Shown: positions 1-7,404, numbered from the stretch's first letter. The stretch is 14,839 nt of DNA from DATDMG01 sp036518955 (GCA_036518955.1 DATDMG010000151.1:1-14839), one strand, 5' to 3'. Made by a program: numbers and translations. Notes: generated by a model not told the origin, from the sequence alone.

Positions 1-147
1 CTGCGCCGCTGCACCGACAAGGACGGCGAGATCGTCGATTTCTACCTCTACCTCGCCGCCGCCCTCGTCACCGTACGTCAGCTCATCCCACGAGCCCGCA
101 AGCGCTACCGGTGGGACACCCGACCCACCACCCACCGACTCAAATGA
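1..147 (+). pseudogene. C-terminal tail of an IS5-type DDE transposase (partial, enters from outside the window)
   Basis: An open frame enters at base 1 and stops at TGA 145-147, giving 48 residues. It begins LRRCTDKDGEIVDFYLYLAA and ends RYRWDTRPTTHRLK. The pattern of an Arg-rich strand, an acidic turn, a hydrophobic helix and a basic R-x-RW tail matches, from memory, the last part of IS5-family transposases common in actinomycetes, where it follows the final catalytic Glu of the DDE set. None of the catalytic residues lies inside the window, so I cannot tell whether the gene is intact upstream. No clear terminal inverted repeat is visible just after the stop. The assignment is recognition by pattern only. 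Confidence 0.55.
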
Positions 148-186
148 TCTTTACCTATTGCCGGTCTCTCTAACTTCGCGGCCTTG

Positions 187-232
187 ATCCTTGCCCCGGG
201 CGCGTGAGGTGGGTCAGCGCCTGGGCAAGGAT
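187..232. repeat. Inverted repeat / strong hairpin
   Basis: ATCCTTGCCC (187-196) pairs perfectly with GGGCAAGGAT (223-232). Inside it, GGCGC (199-203) pairs with GCGCC (217-221), leaving a 13-nt loop. There is no T-run after the stem, so it is not a typical intrinsic terminator, although it sits just downstream of the transposase tail and might end its transcript. Confidence 0.75.
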
Positions 233-242
233 GCCCGCCATG

Positions 243-282
243 CATGGACGGCGTCGGGCCCTCACGAACGTCGCCGTCCATG
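243..282. repeat. Second inverted repeat
   Basis: CATGGACGGCG (243-253) and CGCCGTCCATG (272-282) are perfectly complementary over 11 bp with an 18-nt loop. It starts only 10 bp after the first hairpin ends. Confidence 0.75.
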
Positions 283-303
283 GCCTCTCGGTCACACTTC
301 GTT

Positions 304-379
304 AATAATGACCCTTCGCGGGACTACGCTTGGCGCGCGCCGCAACCGTTGCGTAGCCGACGCGATAGTGATCATTATT
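304..379. repeat. Long nested imperfect palindrome (76 bp)
   Basis: Three pairs of arms share one centre near 340-341: AATAATGA (304-311) with TCATTATT (372-379), TCGCG (316-320) with CGCGA (361-365), and CTACGC (324-329) with GCGTAG (351-356). Within the loop there are two further palindromes, GGCGCGCGCC (332-341) and CGCAAC-C-GTTGCG (341-353). The structure could be a MITE-like relic, an operator array or a structured RNA. The sequence alone does not decide. Confidence 0.65.
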
Positions 380-531
380 TCGGGCCAAACACATAGTATT
401 AGGTAACCTCTCTCCATTCCCGAGCGTAGACATAGACGTTTCGCTCGCAGATCCACCGTTCGACCAGCGCTAAAGATCCCGACGATTTCAGATCGCCGAG
501 CCAGGTCGAGCCGACGTCGAGGGGTTCACCA

Positions 532-2304
532 ATGAGTGTTACGCATACTGGCCACAATGATGAACTCCTGGTCGACGACCCGCCCTCGGCGACCCGCAGA
601 TCATCCCGGTTGGCCCAGTCACCGGCTGTCCGGTCCGCCCGGCAGGCCGACGGGGTCGACACTCCACCAGCCGTGACGACCGGGCGCAGTTGGGTACCTC
701 GGGATACGGGGATCCAGGCACTGATCTTGCTCGTCGCCCTCGGAGTGTTCTCCTGGGGGGTCAACGTGCCGAGTGTCTGGCGCGACGAGACGGTCACCCT
801 CGGTATGGGCCGACGGAGCGTCCCGGACATCGTCAAGGCGGTGCACAACCACGACCTGGTCCACGGTCTCTACTACCTCCTTGCCCACGTCGTGATGGTG
901 GCGGTGTCCGGGCTGACATCGGACCTCCTCGCTGCTGGCCGTGCCATGGCCGTCGTCGCGATGGCGGCCGCGGCCGTGGTCTTGTTTCGCCTCGGCCGCG
1001 AACTCGCCGGCCGCGGGACAGGGGTGCTGGCGGCCGCCGTATTCATCGGAAGCCCGCTCATCTCGCGGTATGCCCAAGAGGCCCGCTCGTACGCGTTCGT
1101 CGTGCTCGGGGCAACCACGGCCACCCATCTCCTGGTCCTGGCGACGCATCGGACGATCTCGCCCGGCGCCGGCGGGAAGGTCTACGGTCGGAGGACCTGG
1201 CCGACCTGGCTCGCCTACGGTGTCGTCCTGGTGGCCACAGCCATCACGAACCTCATGGTGTCGACGCTCCTGGTTGCACACCTGGTCTATGTGCTGGCGT
1301 TTGCCCGACCAGCCCTCAAACTCTGGACCGGAATCGTCACCGTGTCGCTGGTGCCCATCGGCGGATTCGCCTACGAGGCCTCGCTCCAGAGCGACCAGAT
1401 CGCGTGGATCAAGCGACCAACAACTGCCGATCTACAGGAGTTCTTCCTCAGCGAGTTCGCCACCTGGTGGGTGTTCGTGCTCATCGCGGTGATCTTTGTT
1501 GCGGGACTCGCCCTGCGCACACTCTCGGGCGACCCCGGCGGCACGGACGTGGCGCCCGCCTACGGGCACCCGGAACGGGCCGTGGAGGCCGTCGTCCTCG
1601 GGGTCGCCTGGTGCGTACTACCGGTCCTGACGCTGTGGTCGGCGTCGTTCGTGCACCCGATCTGGGTGCCCCGCTACGCCCTCTTCACCACGCCCGGCAC
1701 CACCCTCGCGGCAGCGGGCGCAGTAGCCCTGCTCCGTCGCCCGTCCCGGCCGGCGGCCGCCCCGGACGGCGACCCACGGCCCGGCGCTCTACGGTGGGTC
1801 CACGTGGCCGCCTCGGGACTCATGGTCGCCGCAGTCGTCCTCCTCGGAATCCCGGCGCAGGCCCAGGTGCGCGGCCCTGTCGGCCACCACGAGGACCTGC
1901 GCGGCGCGCTGGATTACCTCACCACGCACTCGCGGACGGGCGACTCGATCCTGTTCATGCCCGCCTATCTTCGCCAGACCCAGGTGGCGCTGCCGGAGAT
2001 CTTCGTGGGCCTGCGCGACCCGCTCCTGGGTGAGGAAGCCGTCGCCTCCGGGGACATCTCCGGCCACGACGTACCGAAGGAGCAGTTCGCGGCCCGGCTG
2101 CGCGTCAGCCCGCGGATCTGGGTCCTCTCCGGGCCTCCCGACCAAGCCGCCAACGGCCCCGACGCCGTGAAGATGGCGGTGCTCACCCAGGACTACCGAG
2201 CCGTGTCGGCAGTCCACCTCACGTGGTGGAACGCCACCCTCTACGTCCGCAAGGGGACCGTCCGCAAGGGGACCCCGACCGGCGCACCTCCCGCCAACCG
2301 GTGA
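532..2304 (+). CDS. Multi-span membrane glycosyltransferase (GT39/ArnT-like, polyprenyl-sugar dependent)
   Basis: This 590-residue protein has a hydrophilic N-terminus of about 60 residues followed by a series of transmembrane segments. Right after the first span comes WRDE (83-86). The acidic pair in the first external loop is the usual catalytic feature of GT-C enzymes, which take a sugar from a polyprenyl-phosphate donor and add it to protein or envelope glycan outside the membrane. HNHDLVHGLYY (105-115) and SRYAQEARSYAF (178-189) are characteristic of actinobacterial 'mannosyltransferase-like' proteins. A WVPRYALFTTPG segment lies in the second half, and a soluble extracytoplasmic-type domain (about 440-580) closes the protein. 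The start at 532 is supported by GAGGGG seven bases upstream. Donor and acceptor are unknown. The last residues contain a 15-bp tandem duplication (2245-2274). Confidence 0.8.
   Translation: MSVTHTGHNDELLVDDPPSATRRSSRLAQSPAVRSARQADGVDTPPAVTTGRSWVPRDTGIQALILLVALGVFSWGVNVPSVWRDETVTLGMGRRSVPDIVKAVHNHDLVHGLYYLLAHVVMVAVSGLTSDLLAAGRAMAVVAMAAAAVVLFRLGRELAGRGTGVLAAAVFIGSPLISRYAQEARSYAFVVLGATTATHLLVLATHRTISPGAGGKVYGRRTWPTWLAYGVVLVATAITNLMVSTLLVAHLVYVLAFARPALKLWTGIVTVSLVPIGGFAYEASLQSDQIAWIKRPTTADLQEFFLSEFATWWVFVLIAVIFVAGLALRTLSGDPGGTDVAPAYGHPERAVEAVVLGVAWCVLPVLTLWSASFVHPIWVPRYALFTTPGTTLAAAGAVALLRRPSRPAAAPDGDPRPGALRWVHVAASGLMVAAVVLLGIPAQAQVRGPVGHHEDLRGALDYLTTHSRTGDSILFMPAYLRQTQVALPEIFVGLRDPLLGEEAVASGDISGHDVPKEQFAARLRVSPRIWVLSGPPDQAANGPDAVKMAVLTQDYRAVSAVHLTWWNATLYVRKGTVRKGTPTGAPPANR
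2245..2274 (+). repeat. 15-bp tandem duplication inside the glycosyltransferase C-terminus
   Basis: The unit GTCCGCAAGGGGACC occurs twice in a row and encodes VRKGT-VRKGT just before the stop. It is in frame, so it only lengthens the basic tail. Confidence 0.9.
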
Positions 2305-2377
2305 TCTTCAGATCCGGTCGGACGATCGCTTCATGACGGGTCCGCGCCGGGGAGTGGTGGTGTGCTGGTGCGGGTGC

Positions 2378-2851
2378 TCAGCAAAGCCGCAGGGTGATGG
2401 TGTGGACGGCGGTGCCGTCGGGCTGGTTGGCGATGGTGTCGGTGCCGGCTGCGCCGGTCCAGTCACCTGTGCCGCCGGTGATGGTCAACGGACCTCCGGT
2501 GGTGGGGTTGAACGGGCCGGACATCCGGAAGGACTTGGCCCCGACCGTCACGGTGACGTCGCAGTCGTCCAGGGTCCCGTCGGCGCGGATCTGGATGCAG
2601 TGTCCCTCCAGCCGGCCGGTCTTCGCGCCCGCCTTGGTGCTGAGCGTGGACTCGAAGGTGCTGGTGTCGCCGGCCTGCCCGTCGGCGGCGGGAGCCGGGA
2701 CGTCGATGGTGTGGACGGCGACGCTGGTCTCGACCAGGGTGAGTCGCTGGACCGGGGAGGTGGAAGCGGCACTGGCCGACAGTGGGATGGCGACCGCGCC
2801 GGCCAGGGCTGCGGCGCCTGCTGCGGCCAGGATGGTCAGGGAGCGCTTCAT
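2378..2851 (-). CDS. Secreted small protein, allene-oxide-cyclase-barrel-like
   Basis: The start is placed at ATG 2851 (MKRSL) because AAAGGA lies seven bases upstream; a longer frame to 2917 lacks a ribosome site. The 157-residue product has a classical signal peptide: MKRS, an Ala/Leu-rich core, and cleavage near SASA-AS (about residue 28). The mature part of about 130 residues carries GHCIQIRADGTLDDC with two cysteines and ends in ITGGTGDWTGAAGTDTIAN. The GGTGxWxGAxG segment is typical of the AOC/dirigent-like eight-stranded barrels found in secreted actinobacterial proteins. No enzymatic role can be read from it. It is divergent from the ECF sigma gene (172 bp apart) and convergent with the glycosyltransferase, so it is a plausible target of the sigma factor; that is inference. 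Confidence 0.75.
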   Translation of the reverse strand: MKRSLTILAAAGAAALAGAVAIPLSASAASTSPVQRLTLVETSVAVHTIDVPAPAADGQAGDTSTFESTLSTKAGAKTGRLEGHCIQIRADGTLDDCDVTVTVGAKSFRMSGPFNPTTGGPLTITGGTGDWTGAAGTDTIANQPDGTAVHTITLRLC

Positions 2852-2952
2852 GGACGGGTCCTTTCGCAGGAGGTGAGGTGTCCGCGTATCCCCGGCGGCT
2901 GACCGGCGACGCGGCATCCGGCGGTTACGCCCGGTTCCGGGGTAGGGTTCGG

Positions 2953-2984
2953 GGTGATCACCGTGGCATAGATCACAGAGTGAT
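2953..2984. promoter_or_regulatory. Two palindromes in the divergent promoter region (possible operator)
   Basis: The 172-bp space between the secreted-protein gene and the sigma gene holds GGTGATCACC (2953-2962), a perfect 10-bp palindrome, and ATCAC-AGA-GTGAT (2972-2984). Both contain the same GTGAT/ATCAC half-site, giving four half-sites in 32 bp. This looks like a repressor or activator binding array serving both genes. No regulator can be named. Confidence 0.4.
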
Positions 2985-3023
2985 GGTGAACGTCGACCCG
3001 GACGGTGGCGTTAGCAACCCTCG

Positions 3024-3767
3024 ATGCGCCAGAACAGATTCCTGGCCCGCTGGGCGGGCCACGTCCTGCCGGACGGTTCCGGGCAGGCACCGGCACGCGC
3101 CGCGGGCGACCGGGCGGGCATCGCGGCGAGTGCCGCGGGTCCGGCGACCCGGGCCGCCGCGGACCAGGACACCGCGGACCCGGACGCCGCGCTGGCCGCC
3201 GCGCTCAGGTCCGGTACCCCCCAGGCGGCGCGTCAGCTCTACGAGGCGTACGCGCAGCCGTTGCACCGGTTCGTGCACCGGCAGACCGGTGACCCCGAGC
3301 TGGCGCAGGACGTGGTCCAGGACGTCATGGTCCGGGTCTGGCAGGCGGCCCCGCGATTCGACCCGGACCTGGGCACGTTTCGCGCCTGGGTGTTCCGGAT
3401 CGCCCGCAACGTGCTCACCGACGAGGCACGCCGGGCCGGGCGCCGACCGCGGGTGGTCGCCCCGCTGGAGTGGCACGACCGCGAGGACGGACAGGTCAGC
3501 GCCGTCACTCTGGCCTCGGTGGGTGACCCGGCCGGCGACGAGGTGGAGGCGTTCCTGCGCAGCTGGGTGATCCAGAACGCGCTGGACCGGCTGCCCGCCG
3601 AGCACCGCACCGTCGTCGAGCTGGTCCACCTGCGCCAGCTCACGGTCGCCCAGGCCGCCGAACGGCTCGGCATCCCCGAAGGCACCGTGAAGAGCCGCTG
3701 CTTCTACGCGCTGCAGAACCTGCGCACGGCGTTCCAGGAGCTGGGAGTGGTACAGCATGACCTGTGA
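3024..3767 (+). CDS. ECF-type RNA polymerase sigma factor
   Basis: The protein has 247 residues. The N-terminal 60 residues are Ala-rich and of low complexity. Sigma region 2 spans about 71-137 (LYEAYAQPLHRFVHRQTGD, then DVVQDVMVRVWQ, then FRAWVFRIARNVLTDEARR), covering core binding and -10 recognition. Region 4 spans about 181-237 and includes LDRLPAEHRTVVELV and the helix-turn-helix TVAQAAERLGIPEGTVKSR, which reads the -35 element. The next gene starts inside the last codons (11-bp overlap) and encodes a zinc-finger anti-sigma, so this is a standard sigma/anti-sigma pair. ATG 3024 has no good ribosome site (the nearest GGTGG is too far upstream), so the start, or the extra N-terminus, is uncertain. 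It probably transcribes its own operon, as many ECF factors do. Confidence 0.92.
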   Translation: MRQNRFLARWAGHVLPDGSGQAPARAAGDRAGIAASAAGPATRAAADQDTADPDAALAAALRSGTPQAARQLYEAYAQPLHRFVHRQTGDPELAQDVVQDVMVRVWQAAPRFDPDLGTFRAWVFRIARNVLTDEARRAGRRPRVVAPLEWHDREDGQVSAVTLASVGDPAGDEVEAFLRSWVIQNALDRLPAEHRTVVELVHLRQLTVAQAAERLGIPEGTVKSRCFYALQNLRTAFQELGVVQHDL

Positions 3768-4458
3768 GTTCCGCGACGACGTCGCCGCGCAACTGCTCGG
3801 CGGGCTGCCCCCGCCCGAGGCCCTGCGGGTGGACCAGCACGTCCTCGGCTGCGACACCTGTGCCCAGTACCGGCGCCGGATGACGATCGTGCGCACCGTG
3901 CTCGACGGGATGGACCGCGACCTGGCCGGCCGGGCCGCCACGCCGGGCTCGGGCCTGCCCGGTCCGGCGGGCCTTCAGCTCAGCCCCCGGCACGCCGACG
4001 TGACCATCCACCGGATGCTCCAGGCCCGGCGCGAGCACCGGTCGTCCGGACGGCTGGTGCCGTTCCTGGCAGGCGTGGCCGCCGCCGTCCTGGCCGGGGT
4101 CTTGCCGCTGGCAGCCTACGCGTGGACCCAGCGCTCCGGCGGGTCCGCCTCGATCGAGCTCGTCGGGACCGCCGCCGCCCCCGGAGCCTGGGGCGAGGTG
4201 AAGCTGCACCCCCGTACCGACGGCACCATCGTCGACTTCGAGGCCGGTGACCTGCCCCGCGACTCCGGCGGGTACCAGGTCACCGTCACGGCTCACGACA
4301 CCGTCCTGGCCCAGCAGGACCTCACCGTCGGCACGGACGGCTGGGGTCAGATCGTCCTAACCACCACCCAGCCCCTCGACCGCGGCTACACCATCACCGT
4401 CACCCGCCGCGACGGACCTCGCCTCACCCCGGTCCTCACCGGCCACTGCCAGGCGTGA
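3757..4458 (+). CDS. Membrane anti-sigma factor with zinc-finger (zf-HC2 / ZAS) domain
   Basis: The 233-residue protein begins with the anti-sigma zinc site: Cys3, then H28-x3-C32-x2-C35 (QHVLGCDTC). This fold binds and masks the ECF sigma factor. A cytoplasmic linker runs to about residue 99. One membrane span lies at about 100-122 (LVPFLAGVAAAVLAGVLPL). An extracytoplasmic domain of about 110 residues follows, rich in beta-strand-like stretches (GAWGEVKLHPRTDGT, GGYQVTVTAHD, GYTITVTRRDG), resembling the domain that ends RskA-type anti-sigmas. It overlaps the sigma gene by 11 bp, which indicates translational coupling and matched stoichiometry. Release of the sigma factor would be expected to need proteolysis or a redox/zinc signal; which one is not visible. 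Confidence 0.88.
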   Translation: MTCEFRDDVAAQLLGGLPPPEALRVDQHVLGCDTCAQYRRRMTIVRTVLDGMDRDLAGRAATPGSGLPGPAGLQLSPRHADVTIHRMLQARREHRSSGRLVPFLAGVAAAVLAGVLPLAAYAWTQRSGGSASIELVGTAAAPGAWGEVKLHPRTDGTIVDFEAGDLPRDSGGYQVTVTAHDTVLAQQDLTVGTDGWGQIVLTTTQPLDRGYTITVTRRDGPRLTPVLTGHCQA

Positions 4459-4560
4459 CGTCGTCGGCGTACCTCGTTCTCCGGTAGTGCCGCGCGTTCC
4501 TGGGGCTCCGGCGGTCGTCGCTGGTAGGCGGCCGCAGCGGTCGCCTCCGCCTCTTGCCAT

Positions 4561-4577
4561 GGCTGACACCGTCAGCC
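4561..4577. terminator. Short perfect hairpin, possible terminator of the sigma/anti-sigma operon
   Basis: GGCTGAC-ACC-GTCAGCC is a 7-bp stem with a 3-nt loop, about 100 bp after the anti-sigma stop. No U-run follows, so it could equally be a protein-binding palindrome. Confidence 0.35.
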
Positions 4578-4581
4578 CAAT

Positions 4582-4606
4582 CCTCGGCTGACATCGTTGG
4601 CCGAGG
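4582..4606. repeat. Inverted repeat
   Basis: CCTCGGC (4582-4588) pairs with GCCGAGG (4600-4606) around an 11-nt loop. It lies directly after the previous hairpin and shares the CGGCTGACA motif with it. Confidence 0.5.
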
Positions 4607-4653
4607 TGGGTTTCGAGGCGGCCGCCGCCGGGACGAGTTCGGCGCAGGACGGT

Positions 4654-4704
4654 GATCGTGCGGTTGATCGTGGTCGGTGGTGAGCGGTGATCAACCGCAC
4701 GATC
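4654..4704. repeat. Perfect 16-bp inverted repeat with 19-nt spacer
   Basis: GATCGTGCGGTTGATC (4654-4669) and GATCAACCGCACGATC (4689-4704) are exact reverse complements. The spacer 4670-4688 is G/T-rich. There is no T-run after it. It sits about 60 bp before an amidohydrolase relic. Confidence 0.85.
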
Positions 4705-4766
4705 CCGGTCTCGGGGGGACGGACGGCTGATCTGGCGGGCAGGCCGGCTCCTTCTAGGGTCGGACC

Positions 4767-5171
4767 ATGACCGGATCCGGCTCGCCGACCCCGGGCGTCC
4801 GGGCCGACCCCGGGCGTCCTCACCGGCCCGGACCGAACCCGGGGCTGGCAGGAGGACTTCTCCCGCACCTGCACGCGCATCCGGAACTGTCCCACCAGGA
4901 GCACGGCACGGCCGCCCAGGTGGCGAAGCGGCTGCGCGGCTACGGGCAAGAGGTGCACGAGGGAATTGGCGGAACCGGCGTGATCGGGCTGCTGCGCACC
5001 GGTGACGGGCCGGCGACGCACGACCTGACGTCCCACCTGCCCCTCCAAGAACACGTGCCCCTCCAAGAAGGCGTCCACGAGGTCAGATCCGGTGGTTCTG
5101 CGGCAGATGCCGCCGGAACCCGGGAGGGACCACGCGCCCGTGTCGCCCGGGTCAGCACGCCGCGGGGATGA
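4767..5171 (+). pseudogene. Truncated M20-family amidohydrolase/peptidase (N-terminal relic)
   Basis: From ATG 4767 the frame encodes 134 residues. Residues 32-82 match the N-terminus of M20 amidohydrolases (hippurate/IAA-amino-acid hydrolase type): LLPHLHAHPELSHQEH, then AAQVAKRLRGYGQEVHEGIG, then GTGVIGLLRTGDGP. In intact enzymes of about 400 residues this is followed by RADMDALP and the metal-binding His/Asp/Glu set. Here the similarity ends at about base 5015, and the rest (HLPLQEHVPLQE and an Arg/Gly-rich tail) is unrelated, so all metal ligands are lost. The junction carries an 18-bp repeat (5034-5069). The relic ends about 108 bp before the antiporter gene and is not expected to be active. 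Confidence 0.7.
5034..5069 (+). repeat. Two imperfect 18-bp tandem units at the break in the M20 relic
   Basis: The 14-base core TGCCCCTCCAAGAA occurs at 5038-5051 and 5056-5069, giving HLPLQE-HVPLQE in the relic's frame. It lies close to where M20 similarity stops and may mark a slipped or rejoined deletion end. Confidence 0.8.
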
Positions 5172-5278
5172 CGAACCGCACGAACTCCTCCTCACCCTGA
5201 CCGCGCGGGGCGCCGGCCTGCCCGGCGCCGCCACGGTCATCCGCAGCCCGCAGGGCCTCGTCCCGGAAGGAGGGCATC

Positions 5279-6487
5279 GTGACGTCACCCGTGTGCGCCC
5301 GTCAGGACTCGTTCCTGCACCGCTCCGCCGTCATCGGGCCGCTGCTGGCCGTGGTGGCACTGGTCGTGGTGTGGGGCCGTCATCTCCCGGCCGTCGTCGA
5401 CGTCGTCGTCATCCTCCTGCTCGCCGGCTCGGTGCTCGCCGCCGTCCACCATGCCGAGGTCGTCGCCCACCGCGTCGGCGAGCCCTTCGGCTCGCTGATC
5501 CTCGCCGTCGCCGTCACCATCATCGAAGTGGGCCTGATCATCACCCTCATGGTCTCCGACAGCACCGGTGCCGCCTCACTCGCCCGCGACACCGTCTTCG
5601 CCGCCGTCGTGATCACCTGTAACGGCGTCACCGGGCTCTGCCTGCTGGTAACCGCCCTGCGGCACCGGATCGCGGTCTTCAACGCCGAGGGCACCGGAGC
5701 CGCCCTCGCCACGGTCATCACCCTCGCCACGCTGAGCCTGGTGCTGCCCACCTTCACCACCAGCAGCCCGGGACCGCAGTTCACCGGCCCTCAACTGGCC
5801 TTCGCCGCCGTCGCATCCCTGGCCCTCTACGCTCTCTTCGTCGTGGTACAGAACGTGCGACACCGCGACTACTTCCTCCCGGTCACCGACACCGTCACCA
5901 ACAGCACGGTCAGCAGCACCGCCCCGGTGCCCGGCACCGACGCCGCCTCGCGAACCCCGCCCGCGGCACCCATCGCCGATGACGGCGGTGAGCCCGAAGG
6001 CGCCGGCCAGGAGCACGCGGCAGCTCCCTCGCCAGGCAGGGCGCTGATCAGCCTCGCCCTGCTCCTCACCGCGCTGACCGCGGTCGTCGGCCTGGCCAAG
6101 GTCGAGTCCGCCACCATCGAGGCCGTCGCGACCGACGCCGGCCTGCCCCAGTCCGTGGTCGGCGTCGTCATCGCCCTGCTCATCCTGCTGCCCGAGACCC
6201 TCGCCGCGCTCCGTAACGCCCGTCGGGACCGGGTCCAGATCAGCCTCAACCTCGCCCTCGGTTCCGCCATGGCCAGCATCGGTCTGACCATCCCCGCCAT
6301 CGCCATCGCCTCGATCTGGCTCGACGGACCCCTGCTCCTCGGACTCGGCCCCACCCAGATCGTCCTGCTCGCCCTCACCGCCGGCGTCGGCGTCCTCACC
6401 GTCATGCCCGGCCGCGCCACCCTGCTCCACGCCGCCGTGCACCTGGCCATCTGCGCCGCGTTCTTCGTCCTGGCCACCAACCCCTGA
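5279..6487 (+). CDS. chaA: Calcium/cation:proton antiporter (CaCA family, ChaA / y4hA type)
   Basis: The 402-residue membrane protein has the two inverted halves of cation/Ca2+ exchangers. The first alpha motif is GEPFGSLILAVAVTIIEVG (67-85). The second is LLILLPETLAALRNARRDR (301-319), followed by VQISLNLALGSAMASIGLT. E83 and E306 are the likely ion-coordinating acids. About ten hydrophobic segments are visible, with a hydrophilic loop at about 196-255 (Pro/Ala/Glu-rich, longer than usual) between the halves. It would exchange internal Ca2+ (or Na+/K+) for protons at the cell membrane. Start GTG 5279 is chosen for GGAAGGAGGG a few bases upstream, a very strong ribosome site. It stands alone as a transcription unit, between the M20 relic and the DUF1345 gene. 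Confidence 0.88.
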   Translation: MTSPVCARQDSFLHRSAVIGPLLAVVALVVVWGRHLPAVVDVVVILLLAGSVLAAVHHAEVVAHRVGEPFGSLILAVAVTIIEVGLIITLMVSDSTGAASLARDTVFAAVVITCNGVTGLCLLVTALRHRIAVFNAEGTGAALATVITLATLSLVLPTFTTSSPGPQFTGPQLAFAAVASLALYALFVVVQNVRHRDYFLPVTDTVTNSTVSSTAPVPGTDAASRTPPAAPIADDGGEPEGAGQEHAAAPSPGRALISLALLLTALTAVVGLAKVESATIEAVATDAGLPQSVVGVVIALLILLPETLAALRNARRDRVQISLNLALGSAMASIGLTIPAIAIASIWLDGPLLLGLGPTQIVLLALTAGVGVLTVMPGRATLLHAAVHLAICAAFFVLATNP

Positions 6488-6519
6488 CCCCCTCCATGTC
6501 ACCGACGGTGACGTGATCG

Positions 6520-6533
6520 CCCCCGCCCGGGGG
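6520..6533. terminator. GC hairpin after the antiporter gene, possible terminator
   Basis: CCCCC-GCCC-GGGGG lies 33 bp after the antiporter stop and is preceded by GTCACC-GAC-GGTGAC (6498-6512), another short hairpin. Neither is followed by T residues. Pairing is short, so confidence is low. Confidence 0.3.
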
Positions 6534-6590
6534 TGCCCGTCGGGCCACGACCGTTGCCTGGGATGAGGGACGGCGGCACGTCGCAGTAAG

Positions 6591-7328
6591 GTGCTCGGCG
6601 TGACGCCGGTCGACGCCCATGGCAACGATGAGAGCGAAGGTACCGACGGGCACAGGGTCCATACGGTGCCGGTGGGGGAACCCGCGCCGGCACTGTCCGG
6701 CGTCCCGGGCAGCAATCCTCTGGTGCGGTACGTGACCACGGCCGCCGAGGTCGCGCTGGTCGGTCTGGCCGGGCTGGAGGTCGTGGCGGGGACCGTCGAG
6801 ATGGTGGCCATCTGGGCGGCGTCCGCACTGACCTATCTGGCTGTGGGGTTGGCCGCGGTCTGGTATCACGCCGACGCCCCGCGGGCCCCCGTTCGGACCA
6901 CGGGCGTCCTGGACGCACTGTCCTGGATACCGCCGATCGCCGCGAGTGCCGCCGGCGTCGACGCGGCGGTCCTGGTGCTGGCCCGTTCCTCACCGGACGC
7001 CCACTCGCAGGTGCCCGCCCTGGTCTGTTCGGTCGGGATCATCGCCTCCTGGCTGCTCTGTCACGCCGGGTTCGCGGACGTCTACCAGGGCCTTCAGGCG
7101 CGCTCGTCGGCGCTGATGTTCGACTTCCCCGGCACCCCGCAGCCCGGCTATCTGGAATACCTCTACTTCTCCTTCGCCGTCGGCACGGCCTTCGCGACCT
7201 CGGACACGACGGTGCAGACCGGGCGAGCCCGGCTCGTGGTCATGGTGCACAGCATCGCCGGGTTCCTGTACAACGCTATCGTGGTCGCTGTCGCCTTCCA
7301 GGTCCTGCAGAGCCTCGTCCAGCAGTGA
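6591..7328 (+). CDS. DUF1345 family membrane protein
   Basis: The product has 245 residues with about five membrane spans after a polar N-terminus of about 40 residues. The diagnostic part is LMFDFPGTPQPGYLEYLYF (175-193) followed by SFAVGTAFATSDTTV, then two more hydrophobic segments. This DFPG...YFSF...TSD block is the signature of DUF1345, a family of unknown biochemical role found in many bacteria. GTG 6591 is the most upstream start, but GTG 6600 has AAGG at better spacing and may be the real start (three residues shorter). The protein may be independent of the antiporter: 103 bp and hairpins separate them. Confidence 0.82.
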   Translation: MLGVTPVDAHGNDESEGTDGHRVHTVPVGEPAPALSGVPGSNPLVRYVTTAAEVALVGLAGLEVVAGTVEMVAIWAASALTYLAVGLAAVWYHADAPRAPVRTTGVLDALSWIPPIAASAAGVDAAVLVLARSSPDAHSQVPALVCSVGIIASWLLCHAGFADVYQGLQARSSALMFDFPGTPQPGYLEYLYFSFAVGTAFATSDTTVQTGRARLVVMVHSIAGFLYNAIVVAVAFQVLQSLVQQ

Positions 7329-7386
7329 CCTCGTCCGGGCCCGGAGCGGGCCAGCGCCGCCAACGCCGCCGGAACGGCTCCGCCAG

Positions 7387-7404
7387 CGGTTCGGGATCGA
7401 ACCG
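7387..7404. terminator. Perfect hairpin downstream of the DUF1345 gene
   Basis: CGGTTCG-GGAT-CGAACCG forms a 7-bp stem with a 4-nt loop, 58 bp past the stop codon. It lacks a T-tract. It could end the DUF1345 transcript or be a regulatory palindrome ahead of the small ORF/gntK pair. Confidence 0.4.

Larger units (their letters stand above)
148..531. other. Gene-free interval with three consecutive inverted repeats
   Basis: About 380 bp separate the transposase tail from the glycosyltransferase, and no frame in it looks like a protein. The interval is richer in A/T than its surroundings and holds three strong inverted repeats, at 187-232, 243-282 and 304-379, which are listed separately. A weak -10-like TAGTAT lies at 394-399 without a convincing -35 partner. 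The promoter of the downstream gene probably lies in 380-515, but I cannot place it. Confidence 0.6.
4459..4766. other. Intergenic region with three inverted repeats
   Basis: No protein-like frame is seen in these 308 bp. The first part may hold the terminator of the sigma/anti-sigma operon. Three hairpins (4561-4577, 4582-4606, 4654-4704) are listed separately. The segment GGCTGACA(C/T)CG occurs at 4561 and again at 4586, so the first two hairpins share sequence. Confidence 0.55.

Noticed and set aside
690..2033. A 447-codon plus-strand frame inside the glycosyltransferase
   Set aside because: It is Arg/Gly/Pro-rich and overlaps a well-supported membrane protein in another frame.
5576..6811. 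A 411-codon open frame on the minus strand
   Set aside because: It is a shadow of the antiporter and DUF1345 genes, with Gly/Asp-rich low-complexity sequence and no motif.
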